A stretch of 64,000 nt of DNA from Bdellovibrionales bacterium (GCA_947502835.1 CANNBJ010000006.1:62001-126000); one strand, 5' to 3'; positions 1 through 8,802 are shown, counted from the stretch's first letter. The notes: a model not told the origin generated them from the letters alone. A program made the numbers and translations.

Positions 1-1038
1 AAAGGATGCAGAATCCATACTTCGAACCTGGATTCTTCTCATTCCGAGTTCAAGGTCCCCGGGCGAGACTGCGTCAGCATCATCCAGCAGCTGAAGGGCA
101 GCAGCCACGTTCTTGCCTTCCATTTCGGCGTCGATTTTCAACTTCATCGACTTGACCAGTGCTTCCCGCTGGGTCGCAATGCGCTCCTCCAGACTCATGG
201 CCTGAAGGGAGAGGAATTCTCCGATCTCGGAGACGAGCTCGGCCTCAGGACGAAATCCAACCACGCGTCCGATCTCACTGAGGGATTCCATTCCCCTCGC
301 TTTCGAATCAATCGAGATTCCTGTTCCTCCCGGTTTTGCGAGAATGAGAGTAGGATACCCACCCACTTTGAGATGCGACTTCAACGCAAACGAACTCTCG
401 CGATCCGCATCCATTTTCAGAAGTACCAGGTTTTTTGAGAGGTTCCGGAATTTTCGACCGTTGAACACCCTCTCGTCGTATTGATTGCACGGGGGACACC
501 ACACCCCGAAAAAATCAATGAGGATCGTCTTGCCTGTGCGTGCCGCCTCGGAAAGGGCAGCATCCGGATTTCCGACCCAAAACCCGTTCTGGTCCTTCCC
601 TCCCGACGTGGATGTGCTTTTGATTGTGGATTCGCTTTTGATTGCGGATCCCCCCCCGCCCTGGACTCCCGTTTTGATTTCCTGCAATGAGGGATCGGGC
701 TTCATGGCCGCGGACACGCTCTTCTTCACACAGTAGGTTTTCGCATCATCACACAAAAAAGCGCTCGTCTCGAGGCGATCCGTTTCCTTGAGTTCCAAAC
801 TGCTTGCGGCAAACCCGAGAATCCGGTCTTTTTTGATGAGGGGTTTGAACACCACCGTCCCGGACTCCACTTTCAAGGGAGCCGACACATTGAAATGATG
901 ACCTGCAGGAGGCGTGAGTTCCACAAGCCATCTTGGAATTTTGGAGGCGGGCTCGAGTCCGACACGAACCAGATACGGGGGAGCTTCAATTCCGAAGGCA
1001 GGAATGGAGACCAGACACGCAAGAAGAAAGGCTTTCAT
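1..1038 (-). CDS. Periplasmic thioredoxin-like protein with DsbD-alpha-like N-terminus (3' end beyond window)
   Basis: The reading frame is open from an ATG at 1038 to the window edge, about 346 codons without a stop. Residues 1-16 form a signal peptide (hydrophobic run ending PAFG). Residues 20-130 resemble the N-terminal periplasmic domain of DsbD, including a cysteine pair CDDAKTYC. A glycine/serine linker follows, then a thioredoxin domain with the redox motif WCPPC at residues 180-184. The likely job is thiol-disulfide exchange in the periplasm. The eight-helix membrane part that separates these two domains in DsbD is absent between them. The gene follows the SpoIID-family gene on the same strand, and TAAGCT lies 9 bases before the ATG, so it may have its own promoter. 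The domain calls are inferred from motifs; the end is not visible. Confidence 0.75.
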   Translation of the reverse strand, partial: MKAFLLACLVSIPAFGIEAPPYLVRVGLEPASKIPRWLVELTPPAGHHFNVSAPLKVESGTVVFKPLIKKDRILGFAASSLELKETDRLETSAFLCDDAKTYCVKKSVSAAMKPDPSLQEIKTGVQGGGGSAIKSESTIKSTSTSGGKDQNGFWVGNPDAALSEAARTGKTILIDFFGVWCPPCNQYDERVFNGRKFRNLSKNLVLLKMDADRESSFALKSHLKVGGYPTLILAKPGGTGISIDSKARGMESLSEIGRVVGFRPEAELVSEIGEFLSLQAMSLEERIATQREALVKSMKLKIDAEMEGKNVAAALQLLDDADAVSPGDLELGMRRIQVRSMDSASF

Positions 1039-1060
1039 GGTTCCGGAAGCTTAATCTCAA

Positions 1061-2437
1061 TCAGGGTGAAATTCGAGCGATTTTCACTCCGGGATAATAA
1101 TGAAGAAGGATCTGCTCACGGGTGAACCCCTTTTCGCCCATGTTTTTCGCGCCCCATTGGCACATTCCCACTCCATGACCCGATCCCTTGCCCCTAAAGA
1201 AAACAGCCCTCCCGCGGGTCACAAGCTCATACCACGTGCTCTTCAATCGCGATGGATCAATCCAATTGCGGGCCGCATAGGCATCCATTTTGACTTTCAG
1301 TGCATTCTCCGGATCATCCCGATCCACAAACTCGAATTGCAACTCCTTGATGTGTCCCTGATCCCGTTCATCGGCACGGCCGGCCCTCGCCTCCGGAATC
1401 AATGCTCCAAGCGGCATTCGAACACTCTTGGGAGCTTCGCCGCGGGCCACAATCCCTCTCAAGTACCAACGATTTGGATCGTCGCGGTACGACTTGGGCC
1501 AGTTCTTGCCGTTTGCGGGATCCTTCTGGATTCCATTCCAGATTTTTTTTTCCAGTTCATGGAAACTGAGCCGGTAATCCCAGGAATAGGATGGTGAACC
1601 ATAGCAGTAGGGGCAACGAACCCCTTTCCCGAACCCTTTGAAGGAGGCCCCCCAGACTTTCTCGGGCGTGATCGTGCGACCACCACAGCTTGCGTGGTAA
1701 AAGGCCTTGATGGGCGATGACTTTCCAAATCGGGGGACGAGGACCAGACCCTTGGTTTTGGCCACAAGCTCGGCGGCCTTCGAATCCACCCGGTCAAGTC
1801 CGAGATACACCTGGTCCTTCTGCGTGGACTCCACATCAAACACCCGCCCGCGATCCTTTCTCATTTCCCCCATCTGAAAAAGCGCATAGGTGCGTGCCGC
1901 GATGATTTGCGCTTCCACTGCCGACTCGGCCCACTGGGAGTTGAACTCTCCATTCACGACGGACTCCAGATACATCTCCAGATCAATGTGATTCACAACG
2001 AGGCACTCGGAGTTGCTTCGAACGGACTCATCGTAGGGCGACAACAACTCCTTCGGGTACACCACGAGTTGATCCCTGAAGTTTCGTTGATTCAGGGAAA
2101 GCACACCGCTGAGACTCTCAATCAGGATTCCGGACCGGGGAATTTGTCTTGATTTTTGGGTGGAGGGATCAAAGATCAGACTGCGTTTGCAATCGATGAT
2201 CCACTCTTCTGATTGAACATTTCCAAGATCAGGGCGTTTTGCAAGCGAAAGGGCCAAATGGTCGCCTTTGATCGTGATCACCCGCCCAAACCCTGAGAGT
2301 TTTACCCGAATCGTCCGGGAATTCATCTTCAGCTCGCGTGCAAGCTTTCCCGGCTCAAGGGGCAAAGCAAAAACAGTCCCTGCCATCAGGGCACCAAAAA
2401 ACGGCAGCACTCCTTGCTTGAATCCAACCCAACGCAT
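1061..2437 (-). CDS. SpoIID/LytB-domain secreted protein, probable peptidoglycan lytic transglycosylase
   Basis: The product is 458 residues with an N-terminal signal peptide (FFGALMAGTVFA). SpoIID-family signatures are clear: LEMYLESVVNGEF, holding the glutamate equivalent to the catalytic Glu of SpoIID; AVEAQIIAARTYAL; YHASCGGRT; and the C-terminal GHGVGMCQWGAKNMG. SpoIID proteins cleave peptidoglycan glycan chains lacking stem peptides. Outside spore formers the family is thought to remodel the wall during division or growth. An upstream start at 2572 would add 45 residues without signal-peptide character and would run up to the tRNA gene, so the ATG at 2437 is preferred. TATCAT ends 4 bases before that ATG. 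Confidence 0.85.
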   Translation of the reverse strand: MRWVGFKQGVLPFFGALMAGTVFALPLEPGKLARELKMNSRTIRVKLSGFGRVITIKGDHLALSLAKRPDLGNVQSEEWIIDCKRSLIFDPSTQKSRQIPRSGILIESLSGVLSLNQRNFRDQLVVYPKELLSPYDESVRSNSECLVVNHIDLEMYLESVVNGEFNSQWAESAVEAQIIAARTYALFQMGEMRKDRGRVFDVESTQKDQVYLGLDRVDSKAAELVAKTKGLVLVPRFGKSSPIKAFYHASCGGRTITPEKVWGASFKGFGKGVRCPYCYGSPSYSWDYRLSFHELEKKIWNGIQKDPANGKNWPKSYRDDPNRWYLRGIVARGEAPKSVRMPLGALIPEARAGRADERDQGHIKELQFEFVDRDDPENALKVKMDAYAARNWIDPSRLKSTWYELVTRGRAVFFRGKGSGHGVGMCQWGAKNMGEKGFTREQILLHYYPGVKIARISP

Positions 2438-2529
2438 CCTGATGATAGGGCCTCGTCCCAGATCCGATTCTGACTGGCTTTGAGCGCATAGGTAAGAGGT
2501 ATCATTTTGACGCCATTCAGCCCTATGGA

Positions 2530-2559
2530 TTGACAAAGGACCAAAGGGATTGATACCTC
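2530..2559 (+). promoter_or_regulatory. Candidate promoter of tRNA-Cys
   Basis: TTGACA (2530-2535) and TACCTC (2554-2559) are 18 bases apart and lie 24 bases before the tRNA. The -35 is perfect and the -10 is weak. The -10 is also one arm of a perfect 9-bp inverted repeat, GAGGTATCA at 2496-2504 with TGATACCTC at 2551-2559, between the tRNA and the divergent SpoIID-family gene. Confidence 0.45.
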
Positions 2560-2583
2560 TGAAGGGGTCCATTCAAATTCAGG

Positions 2584-2659
2584 GGTGACGTACCAGAATG
2601 GCTAATGGCACGGTTTGCAAAACCGTTGTTTGTCGGTTCGATTCCGACCGTCACCTCCA
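2584..2659 (+). tRNA. tRNA-Cys (anticodon GCA)
   Basis: A full cloverleaf can be folded by hand. The acceptor stem is GGTGACG (2584-2590) with CGTCACC (2649-2655). The anticodon stem is ACGGT/ACCGT around the loop TTGCAAA, with anticodon GCA at 2617-2619. The T arm is GTCGG-TTCGATT-CCGAC. The discriminator base is T (2656), the U73 typical of tRNA-Cys, and CCA is encoded at 2657-2659. The D stem is short (CCA/TGG). A T-rich stretch follows. Confidence 0.95.
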
Positions 2660-2766
2660 ATCATTTCTTTTTCAGGTTTGGAAATCTTAATTCGTAAATT
2701 CTATTCCGCTTCCTCTACACTTGAAGCACCACAAGAATCAGCTTTCCCACCTGAAAGGAATCCCCA

Positions 2767-3627
2767 ATGATCCGCACGCTCCCTCTCTTTGCCTTGACCC
2801 TCCTCCCTGCTCTCGCGTTGGCCGATGAGCCCACACGGGCAGACAAGGGTTCCTTTCATCTGTTCAATCCCACACCAAAAGAACTCATGCGTGAATTTTC
2901 AACCGATCGACCGGACAAAACCGAGAGCGCCTACAGCGTCGATGCCGGACATTTCCAGCTTGAAACCGACATCCTGATTTTCTCCTCTGACAAGACAAGT
3001 GACGCAGGAGTGGAAACCAAGACATCAGGACTCGGGATCATGGCATCGAACCTGAAGATCGGGTTGACCAATGATATCGATTTTCAAGCCATCATCACCC
3101 CCTATGCCACGAAAAAGGACCAGACAAACGGGGCTTCAGCCCAGGAGTTCAAGGGATTCGGCGACACCGTACTTCGGCTTAAGACCAATCTTTTTGGAAA
3201 TGACGGAGGAGTTGCAGCCCTCGCGGTGATGCCCTTTGTGAATCTTCCCACAAACTCTGGCGGGCTCAGCCACAAGCTTCTGGAAGGCGGCATCATCGTG
3301 CCTTTCGCAATCTCCTTGCCTTCAGATTGGAACATGGGGGCAATGCTGCAATGGAATCGGGCCAAAAACGAGGGGGACGACGCATTTCATCATGAATGGG
3401 TCTCTTCAATCACGTTTGGCCATGACCTGATCGGAGATCTCGCTGGTTATGCGGAATTCTGGAACCTCTCCTCGACCGAGTCCGGAAGCACCTGGACTGC
3501 GACACTCGATTTCGGTCTTACCTATGAGGTCGTAAAGAACGTGCAGCTCGATGCCGGAATGAACGTGGGCATCACGGAATCCGCAGATGACCTGAACCCG
3601 TTTCTCGGGATTTCCGCGCTATTCTGA
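2767..3627 (+). CDS. Outer-membrane beta-barrel protein, phenol-degradation MetA-like family
   Basis: The product is 286 residues with a signal peptide (LFALTLLPALALA). The mature part opens with a short segment containing FSTDRPDKTESAYSVDAGHF, typical of the MetA-like transporter family (PF13557), followed by alternating amphipathic strands and a C-terminal aromatic residue (ISALF) as in outer-membrane barrels. These proteins are usually annotated as putative transporters and the substrate is unknown. AAAGGA precedes the ATG at a normal distance. It stands alone between tRNA-Cys and a convergent lipoprotein gene. Confidence 0.7.
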   Translation: MIRTLPLFALTLLPALALADEPTRADKGSFHLFNPTPKELMREFSTDRPDKTESAYSVDAGHFQLETDILIFSSDKTSDAGVETKTSGLGIMASNLKIGLTNDIDFQAIITPYATKKDQTNGASAQEFKGFGDTVLRLKTNLFGNDGGVAALAVMPFVNLPTNSGGLSHKLLEGGIIVPFAISLPSDWNMGAMLQWNRAKNEGDDAFHHEWVSSITFGHDLIGDLAGYAEFWNLSSTESGSTWTATLDFGLTYEVVKNVQLDAGMNVGITESADDLNPFLGISALF

Positions 3628-3639
3628 ACCAAGCCCGGA

Positions 3640-4914
3640 TCACCATTCCTTCTTGAATTGCAAATGATCAAGATACCATTTCCCCGTAGGCGAACAGGAG
3701 GGAAATGCAAGAATGGCATCCACCTCCTTTGCCCATTCCACCGGAGACCCTCCCCCCTCGAGGAACGCACGACTTCTCTGGAACAAGGGAACCCATCGCT
3801 TCGCTCTTTGGGCAAGAGAGCCCATGGGAATCAGGGCAGGTTCACGAAGCCCCTGAAAGAGAACCTGAACCGGAGACTCGTTTCCCTCGATCGCGATTTT
3901 TCGGGGCGGCTTCGTCCGCGCGATCACCTCGCCCTTCACAGGAACGGTGGCAACGGTGTACATCTCTTTCCCGAATTTCGCCTTCAAGGCACCTCCAAGG
4001 GTTTGAGGAGTATTGCGAAGGACATCGAACTCCCCGAGGAGCAACACCCTTCCCGACTTTGACCATTTGGCTTGGGTCTGCACCAGAGACCGCACTTCAA
4101 GCTCAATGCGGGCTTTGGGGAGTGCTTTTGTCCGACACAACTCGAGAACTGCGCTGAAATGCGAGGGCAATGCCTGCAAGACAGAGGCATGCGGATGAGC
4201 CGGAAACCGCTCAGCCACGGTTGTTGCGACCCCCTTCACCAGGGATTCAAGATTTGCGATCGATTTCTTTACGGACTCAACCTCTTCCTCATTTCGCGGG
4301 AAACCGGTCTCGCCGCACTTCTTCAGCAGCAACAAGGGATTCAATCCCGCCTCCATCACGGGAATGGATTCCCCGGCCCCGTACCGCTTCAGGGTCTCGG
4401 CAAAGGTCCTGATCAGGAACTGATTCCGCCACCCGTAGGAGGATGCGACCTCGTGGCCCAATCCAACCACATAAAACGGGTTGCCACGATCGCGTGTTTC
4501 CCGAACCCATGAAAAAAAACGCTCCATCTCGAGAGTCTGATACCCGATCGGCATTCCGCGGAGCCTGGCTTGCCGGATCGACTCTTCGTCCTCCTGATTC
4601 AAAATCAAATCCATCGCAAGCCACACATCAAATCCGGAGCCGAGGGTTGCAAGCACATCAAACTCCCGCTCAAGGTAGAGAACCGACATCCATTCCTGCT
4701 GTGTGCCCGGAATTTCCTTGGTCAGGGTAAAGGTGTCGGCGAATCCAACCACCTTCACTCCCGGCAGTGTTTCGAAAATCCTGTACTGCTCCTGAACAGG
4801 GATCGGAGTGAATTCGCCGGGTTTGATCTTCTTGGCTGCACATCCGTGGAGTGCCAAACCAAGCGCGGTAAACGAAATTCCCCTTGCCAGCAATCCGAAG
4901 AACGTCCGTGCCAT
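3640..4914 (-). CDS. Lipoprotein, possible erythromycin-esterase/ChaN-like fold
   Basis: The product is 424 residues. A signal peptide ends in the lipobox LHGC, so the mature protein is lipid-anchored. The body has stretches that recall the erythromycin-esterase/TIKI-ChaN superfamily: a helix plus YVVGLGHE around residue 170, and the later block RVLLLGEFDVLRNTPQTLGG followed by a strand ending YTVATV. I cannot confirm the catalytic His/Glu set, so activity is uncertain. No Shine-Dalgarno is visible; TATGCT sits exactly 6 bases before the ATG, suggesting a leaderless mRNA. It is divergent from ung across 63 bp. Confidence 0.75.
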   Translation of the reverse strand: MARTFFGLLARGISFTALGLALHGCAAKKIKPGEFTPIPVQEQYRIFETLPGVKVVGFADTFTLTKEIPGTQQEWMSVLYLEREFDVLATLGSGFDVWLAMDLILNQEDEESIRQARLRGMPIGYQTLEMERFFSWVRETRDRGNPFYVVGLGHEVASSYGWRNQFLIRTFAETLKRYGAGESIPVMEAGLNPLLLLKKCGETGFPRNEEEVESVKKSIANLESLVKGVATTVAERFPAHPHASVLQALPSHFSAVLELCRTKALPKARIELEVRSLVQTQAKWSKSGRVLLLGEFDVLRNTPQTLGGALKAKFGKEMYTVATVPVKGEVIARTKPPRKIAIEGNESPVQVLFQGLREPALIPMGSLAQRAKRWVPLFQRSRAFLEGGGSPVEWAKEVDAILAFPSCSPTGKWYLDHLQFKKEW

Positions 4915-4977
4915 GGAGAAAGCATACCCGATTCACCCCTTCCCCGAGACCACAAATTCGGATAAAATCCAGCCCCG

Positions 4978-5667
4978 ATGGACCACCTCATCCCCGCCTC
5001 CTGGCGCTTTGTACTGAAGGAATTCCTTGATTCCGATTCCTGCCGGGGACTGAGTGAATTCCTTTCCCGGGAGCGTGCCCTGGGCCGAACCATTTTTCCC
5101 GCGGAAAAGAACTGGTTTCGCGCTTTTTTCGAGGTCCCCCCAGAACGTGTTCGAGTGGTCATCCTCGGTCAAGACCCCTACCATGGCGAGAATCAGGCGA
5201 TGGGATTGAGCTTTGCCGTGCCGAACGGATTGAAGCCAAAGCCCCCAAGCCTGAAAAACATCTTAAAGGAACTCAAGACCGACTTGGGCGTGGAATTTGA
5301 TGAAGGTCTCTCGGATCTGACCGGATGGGCAAAGCAAGGGGTGCTCCTTTTGAACACCGTGCTCACCGTGCGCGCACACGAACCCCTCTCCCACCAAAAC
5401 CAAGGCTGGGAGGAACTGACAGACCAAATCCTTCAACACCTGAACGGAAGAAAACAAAAAATCGTCTTTGTCCTCTGGGGGGCATACGCGGGGAAGAAGA
5501 AGTCGCTTTTGACAGCCGCTCACCATGAAATCATCGAGACGCCGCACCCCTCACCGCTTTCCGCATATCGGGGATTTTTCGGATCGAAACCATTTTCGAG
5601 AATCAACTCGATTCTCCGGCAATCGGACCTTGAGCAGATCGACTGGATCAGGATCACAGAGCCTTGA
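4978..5667 (+). CDS. ung: Uracil-DNA glycosylase, family 1
   Basis: The product is 229 residues, the normal length for the family. It removes uracil from DNA at the start of base-excision repair. The water-activating loop GQDPYH is at residues 64-69 (Asp66), the uracil-binding segment follows, and the DNA-intercalation loop HPSPLSAYRGFFG is near the C-terminus. There is no Shine-Dalgarno; TAAAAT (4963-4968) lies 9 bases before the ATG, consistent with a leaderless or nearly leaderless transcript. The 3' end overlaps convergent pntB by 14 bp. Confidence 0.97.
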   Translation: MDHLIPASWRFVLKEFLDSDSCRGLSEFLSRERALGRTIFPAEKNWFRAFFEVPPERVRVVILGQDPYHGENQAMGLSFAVPNGLKPKPPSLKNILKELKTDLGVEFDEGLSDLTGWAKQGVLLLNTVLTVRAHEPLSHQNQGWEELTDQILQHLNGRKQKIVFVLWGAYAGKKKSLLTAAHHEIIETPHPSPLSAYRGFFGSKPFSRINSILRQSDLEQIDWIRITEP

Positions 5668-7063
5668 TTTCGTTGACCAGCTTCTGGAGACTGTCTTTCG
5701 CATCTCCAAAGAGCATTCCGCACTTCGGGTTGAAGAACAGCTCATTGTCGATCCCTGCATACCCGGACTTCATGCTTCGCTTGAGAACAACGATCTGCTT
5801 TGACTGATCCACATCAAGGATCGGCATGCCATAGATCGGACTTGCGGGATCGGTTTTTGCAGCAGGATTCACCACATCATTCGCACCCACAATCAGAACC
5901 GTGTCTGTGGTTCCGAACTCGGGATTGATGTGTTCCATTTCCACAAGCTTGTCGTAACTCACATTGCTTTCCGCAAGAAGAACGTTCATGTGCCCCGGCA
6001 TCCGGCCTGCCACAGGGTGGATGGCGTACTTCACATCGACACCTTCAGACTCGAGCAGGGACTCGAGCTCATGGCACACATGCTGGGCTTGCGCCACCGC
6101 GAGCCCATAGCCGGGAACGATCACCACTTTGGCTGCATATTTCATCATGATTGCAACATCTGTGGCCTGCACCTCCCGTACCGATCCACCCTTGCCTCCG
6201 CTTGTGGCGGCCGCCCCGGAGGATGCACCCACGGCTCCGATGAGAACGTTGGTCAGGGACCGATTCATTGCCTGACACATGACAATCGTCAAAATGGTTC
6301 CCGCGCTCCCGACCAGAACTCCGCCCATCAACATGACGTTGTTGTGATACAGGAATCCGCCACAGGCAGCAGCTACCCCGGTGAAGGAGTTCAGAAGCGA
6401 AATCACCACTGGCATGTCAGCGCCCCCAATGGGGAACACAAACAAGAGCCCATAGACCACAGAGAGTCCGAATGTCGTGAAGAAGCCGAGAGTGGCGAGG
6501 CCCGAAGTAAGGGAATTGAAGGTGAAGAATCCCGCTCCCAGAATCAAGGCGAGAGCCAGGAGATTGATGAACTGCTGCCCCTTGAAGCGGAAGTCGCCGA
6601 CCGAGCCGTTCAGCTTGCCCCATGCAACCATGCTCCCCACAAAGGATACCGTCCCGATCACAAGCCCGGCAACCACCGGAAGAAAATGCGCAAACCCGAG
6701 AGCCTGAAGCTCACCCGAGCCGGAAAGTGCGCGCCACTCGATCATTGAAATGAGCGCCGCACACAGGCCCCCCATTCCGTTGAAGAGGGAAACCATTTCG
6801 GGCATCGAGGTCATTTGTACCCTCTTTGCCATCACTGTTCCGACCACAACCCCAAGGGCGATGGCGGCAAGAATCAATCCGAGGTGCGGGATCACGTTGA
6901 ACCCGTCCCCGTTCAGGAAAAGCGTTCCGAAAACGGAAATCCCCATCCCGAATGCAGCCACCAAATTTCCTTTTCTTGCAGTATCAGGCTGACCCATCAT
7001 CTTGAGTCCAAGAACAAACGAGATTGAACCGATCAAATAGACGATCTCAAGAACGTGATTCAT
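5654..7063 (-). CDS. pntB: NAD(P) transhydrogenase subunit beta
   Basis: The product is 469 residues. The first roughly 270 form the membrane domain, with about nine hydrophobic helices. After a GAAATSGGKGG linker, the NADP(H)-binding domain III carries VVIVPGYGLAVAQAQ, GRMPGHMNVLLAE and GANDVVNPAA. With PntA it couples hydride transfer between NADH and NADP+ to proton flow and supplies NADPH. The ATG overlaps the stop of the preceding gene by 4 bp (ATGA), so translation is probably coupled. Confidence 0.96.
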   Translation of the reverse strand: MNHVLEIVYLIGSISFVLGLKMMGQPDTARKGNLVAAFGMGISVFGTLFLNGDGFNVIPHLGLILAAIALGVVVGTVMAKRVQMTSMPEMVSLFNGMGGLCAALISMIEWRALSGSGELQALGFAHFLPVVAGLVIGTVSFVGSMVAWGKLNGSVGDFRFKGQQFINLLALALILGAGFFTFNSLTSGLATLGFFTTFGLSVVYGLLFVFPIGGADMPVVISLLNSFTGVAAACGGFLYHNNVMLMGGVLVGSAGTILTIVMCQAMNRSLTNVLIGAVGASSGAAATSGGKGGSVREVQATDVAIMMKYAAKVVIVPGYGLAVAQAQHVCHELESLLESEGVDVKYAIHPVAGRMPGHMNVLLAESNVSYDKLVEMEHINPEFGTTDTVLIVGANDVVNPAAKTDPASPIYGMPILDVDQSKQIVVLKRSMKSGYAGIDNELFFNPKCGMLFGDAKDSLQKLVNEIKAL

Positions 7064-7389
7064 GACTTGCTCCCCGGAGCTTTAGGTTTTTTCTTGAACA
7101 TTTCGAGCATCCGGTCCGTGACCACAAAACCGCCCATGACGTTGAGCGTGCCCACCAGCACGCCAAGAAAGCCAAGAATCAAACTGAAATAATCCTCATC
7201 TCCTGCCTTTCCAAGAACGATGATCGCCCCGATCAACACGACTCCGTGAATCGCATTCGCTCCGCTCATCAAGGGAGTGTGCAAGACACTCGGCACATGG
7301 GAAATGAGCTCGATCCCCACGAAGATCATGAGGACCATCAAATAGACGAAATTGATATTTTCTCCAAGAAACTGGATGATTTCAATCAT
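7060..7389 (-). CDS. pntAB: NAD(P) transhydrogenase subunit alpha part 2 (membrane segment)
   Basis: The product is 109 residues with three or four hydrophobic helices (NFVYLMVLMIFVGIELI and later GVVLIGAIIVLG, LILGFLGVLVGTLNVMGGF). It corresponds to the membrane part of the alpha subunit, which is fused to the nucleotide-binding part in E. coli but separate in organisms such as Rhodospirillum rubrum. GGAG lies a few bases before the ATG. It is the middle gene of a three-gene operon, 9 bp after the first gene and overlapping pntB by 4 bp. Confidence 0.93.
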   Translation of the reverse strand: MIEIIQFLGENINFVYLMVLMIFVGIELISHVPSVLHTPLMSGANAIHGVVLIGAIIVLGKAGDEDYFSLILGFLGVLVGTLNVMGGFVVTDRMLEMFKKKPKAPGSKS

Positions 7390-7398
7390 GTTGTTCTC

Positions 7399-8505
7399 CT
7401 AGGCTCCGGCATGACGGATCTCACCCTGATGACAAATCAGGCATCCGGCAATGATTTCATCTTTCAGATCAAATACCATCTCGCCTTTCGGCGACACGAG
7501 CTTGAAAAACTCGAGAAGGTTTCTTGCAAAAAGTTCGCTCGCATTGGCTGCCAGCTTTGAAGGAAGGTTCATCGCCCCGAAAATGCGGACGCCATCAATC
7601 TCAACCGTCTCACCGGGCTTGGTCCCGTGACAATTCCCGCCCTGCTCGGCGGCCATATCCACCACCACCGCACCCTTTTTCATGAGCGCGAGCTGCTCCT
7701 GATCAATCAGGACAGGGGCTTTTCTCCCGGGCACGAGCGCTGTGGTGATCACCAGGTCGGCCTGAGCTAGTGATTTGTTGACCGCAGCCCGTTGCGCTGC
7801 CCGATACTCGGCACTTGCCTCTTTCGCATACCCGCCTTCACTCGCAACACTTGCTCCTGTCACTTCGATGAACTTACCCCCGAGACTCTGGACCTGCTCT
7901 TTGGTCTCGGGCCGGACATCGGTGGCCTCTACGATCGCACCGAGGCGCTTGGCGGTTGCAATGGCCTGAAGTCCTGCAACACCCGCTCCAAAAATCAAAA
8001 CCTTCGAGGGTGACACCGTGCCCGCGGCAGTCATGAGAAGGGGGAAAATCCGGTCCAAAAGGGAAGCCCCGTCCATCACCGCACGGTATCCGGCAAGATT
8101 TGCCTGCGAACTGAGCACATCCATGCTCTGGGCCCGTGAAATTCTCGGGATCGCATCCAAAGAAAACGCGGAAATCCCCTTTCGATTTAGGGACTCAATG
8201 CAGGCTTTCTCCGTGCGATGATACAAAAGGGACACCCATGTCGACTTTTCAGGAAGTTTTTGGATTCGCGCATCCGTGGGAGGATTGATTTGGATGAACA
8301 CCTGCCCGGACCCGAGGAGATCCGACTCCTGACACACTTTCGCGCCAGCCGCCTCGAATGCCGAGTCCGGTATGTGCGCCCGCTCCCCTGCTCCTTTTTC
8401 TACCAGGACCTCGACGCCCATTTTCTTCAACTGCCCGACCATTTGGGGGGTCAGTGCAACTCGATTTTCGTCCGGACGGACCTCTTTCAGGATTGCGATT
8501 CTCAC
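7399..8505 (-). CDS. pntAA: NAD(P) transhydrogenase subunit alpha part 1 (NAD-binding)
   Basis: The product is 368 residues when started at the GTG at 8505. It is related to alanine dehydrogenase: KEVRPDENRVALTP at the N-terminus, the nucleotide-binding loop GAGVAGLQAIATAKRLGA and the mobile-loop region MAAEQGGNCHGTKPG. It forms soluble domain I of the transhydrogenase. The GTG start is chosen because GGAG lies 8 bases upstream and homologues begin with M-R-I-A; the ATG at 8532 has no ribosome-binding site. A promoter at 8528-8555 serves the operon. Confidence 0.94.
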   Translation of the reverse strand: MRIAILKEVRPDENRVALTPQMVGQLKKMGVEVLVEKGAGERAHIPDSAFEAAGAKVCQESDLLGSGQVFIQINPPTDARIQKLPEKSTWVSLLYHRTEKACIESLNRKGISAFSLDAIPRISRAQSMDVLSSQANLAGYRAVMDGASLLDRIFPLLMTAAGTVSPSKVLIFGAGVAGLQAIATAKRLGAIVEATDVRPETKEQVQSLGGKFIEVTGASVASEGGYAKEASAEYRAAQRAAVNKSLAQADLVITTALVPGRKAPVLIDQEQLALMKKGAVVVDMAAEQGGNCHGTKPGETVEIDGVRIFGAMNLPSKLAANASELFARNLLEFFKLVSPKGEMVFDLKDEIIAGCLICHQGEIRHAGA

Positions 8506-8527
8506 AAAGGTGTCTCCATGGTGGCTC

Positions 8528-8555
8528 AGCATAACCCAAAGGAATCACTTTGCAA
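8528..8555 (-). promoter_or_regulatory. Promoter of the pnt operon
   Basis: On the minus strand TTGCAA (8550-8555) and TATGCT (8528-8533) are 16 bases apart. The -10 lies 22 bases before the pntAA GTG start with GGAG in between. The promoter starts directly after the T-run of an upstream terminator, so the operon is insulated from transcription arriving from the right. Confidence 0.6.
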
Positions 8556-8588
8556 AAAAAAAGCCCGGACATTTCTGCCCGGGCTTGG
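8552..8588 (-). terminator. Intrinsic terminator for a minus-strand transcript upstream of pnt
   Basis: The stem AAGCCCGG (8561-8568) pairs with CCGGGCTT (8579-8586). On the minus strand it runs into about eight T residues (the A-run at 8554-8562 on the plus strand). It ends whatever is transcribed leftward from about 8850, which is the short ORF at 8719-8802. Confidence 0.75.
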
Positions 8589-8718
8589 TTTCGTTTCTTC
8601 GAAACCTTGATTCGATTCATTCAAACATTCCATTGCCAGGTTCAGGTTCAATCCGGCCAGATCGTTCCTCCCGGTTCATGAGCCTCGCCGACGTCGTGGC
8701 GCCTCACTCATGCGAACC

Positions 8719-8802
8719 TTACCGTGGGGGCCCCGAGAGGTGGATGATGTGTTGATCGTGCTTGGTGGGATCGTGGAGCGTTCGTGCTGCCGCTTGATTC
8801 AT
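8719..8802 (-). CDS. Short ORF, 27 residues, strong ribosome-binding site, unknown function
   Basis: The ORF has an ATG at 8802 and TAA at 8719-8721. Its product is rich in histidine (four in 13 residues, TLHDPTKHDQHIIHL) and ends LSGPPR. The case for it being real is the very strong Shine-Dalgarno (ATCGGAGGACAGAT before the ATG), an AT-rich upstream region with TTGACT, and an intrinsic terminator about 130 bases downstream. Together these outline a small independent transcript of roughly 250-300 nt. Two still shorter ORFs of 11 and 20 codons follow before the terminator. It may be a small protein or merely part of a small RNA. No family is recognised. Confidence 0.4.
   Translation of the reverse strand: MNQAAARTLHDPTKHDQHIIHLSGPPR

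Noticed and set aside
5930-6748. 272-codon ORF on the plus strand
   Set aside because: It is antisense to pntB; composition is His/Arg-rich with no motif.
8553-8588. Terminator before pntAA read as an attenuator with a His-rich leader peptide
   Set aside because: A promoter at 8528-8555 lies downstream of the hairpin and can drive the operon alone, and the histidines are not consecutive as in his leader peptides.
8249-8620. 123-codon minus-strand ORF crossing the terminator
   Set aside because: It runs through the intrinsic terminator and the start of pntAA in another frame.
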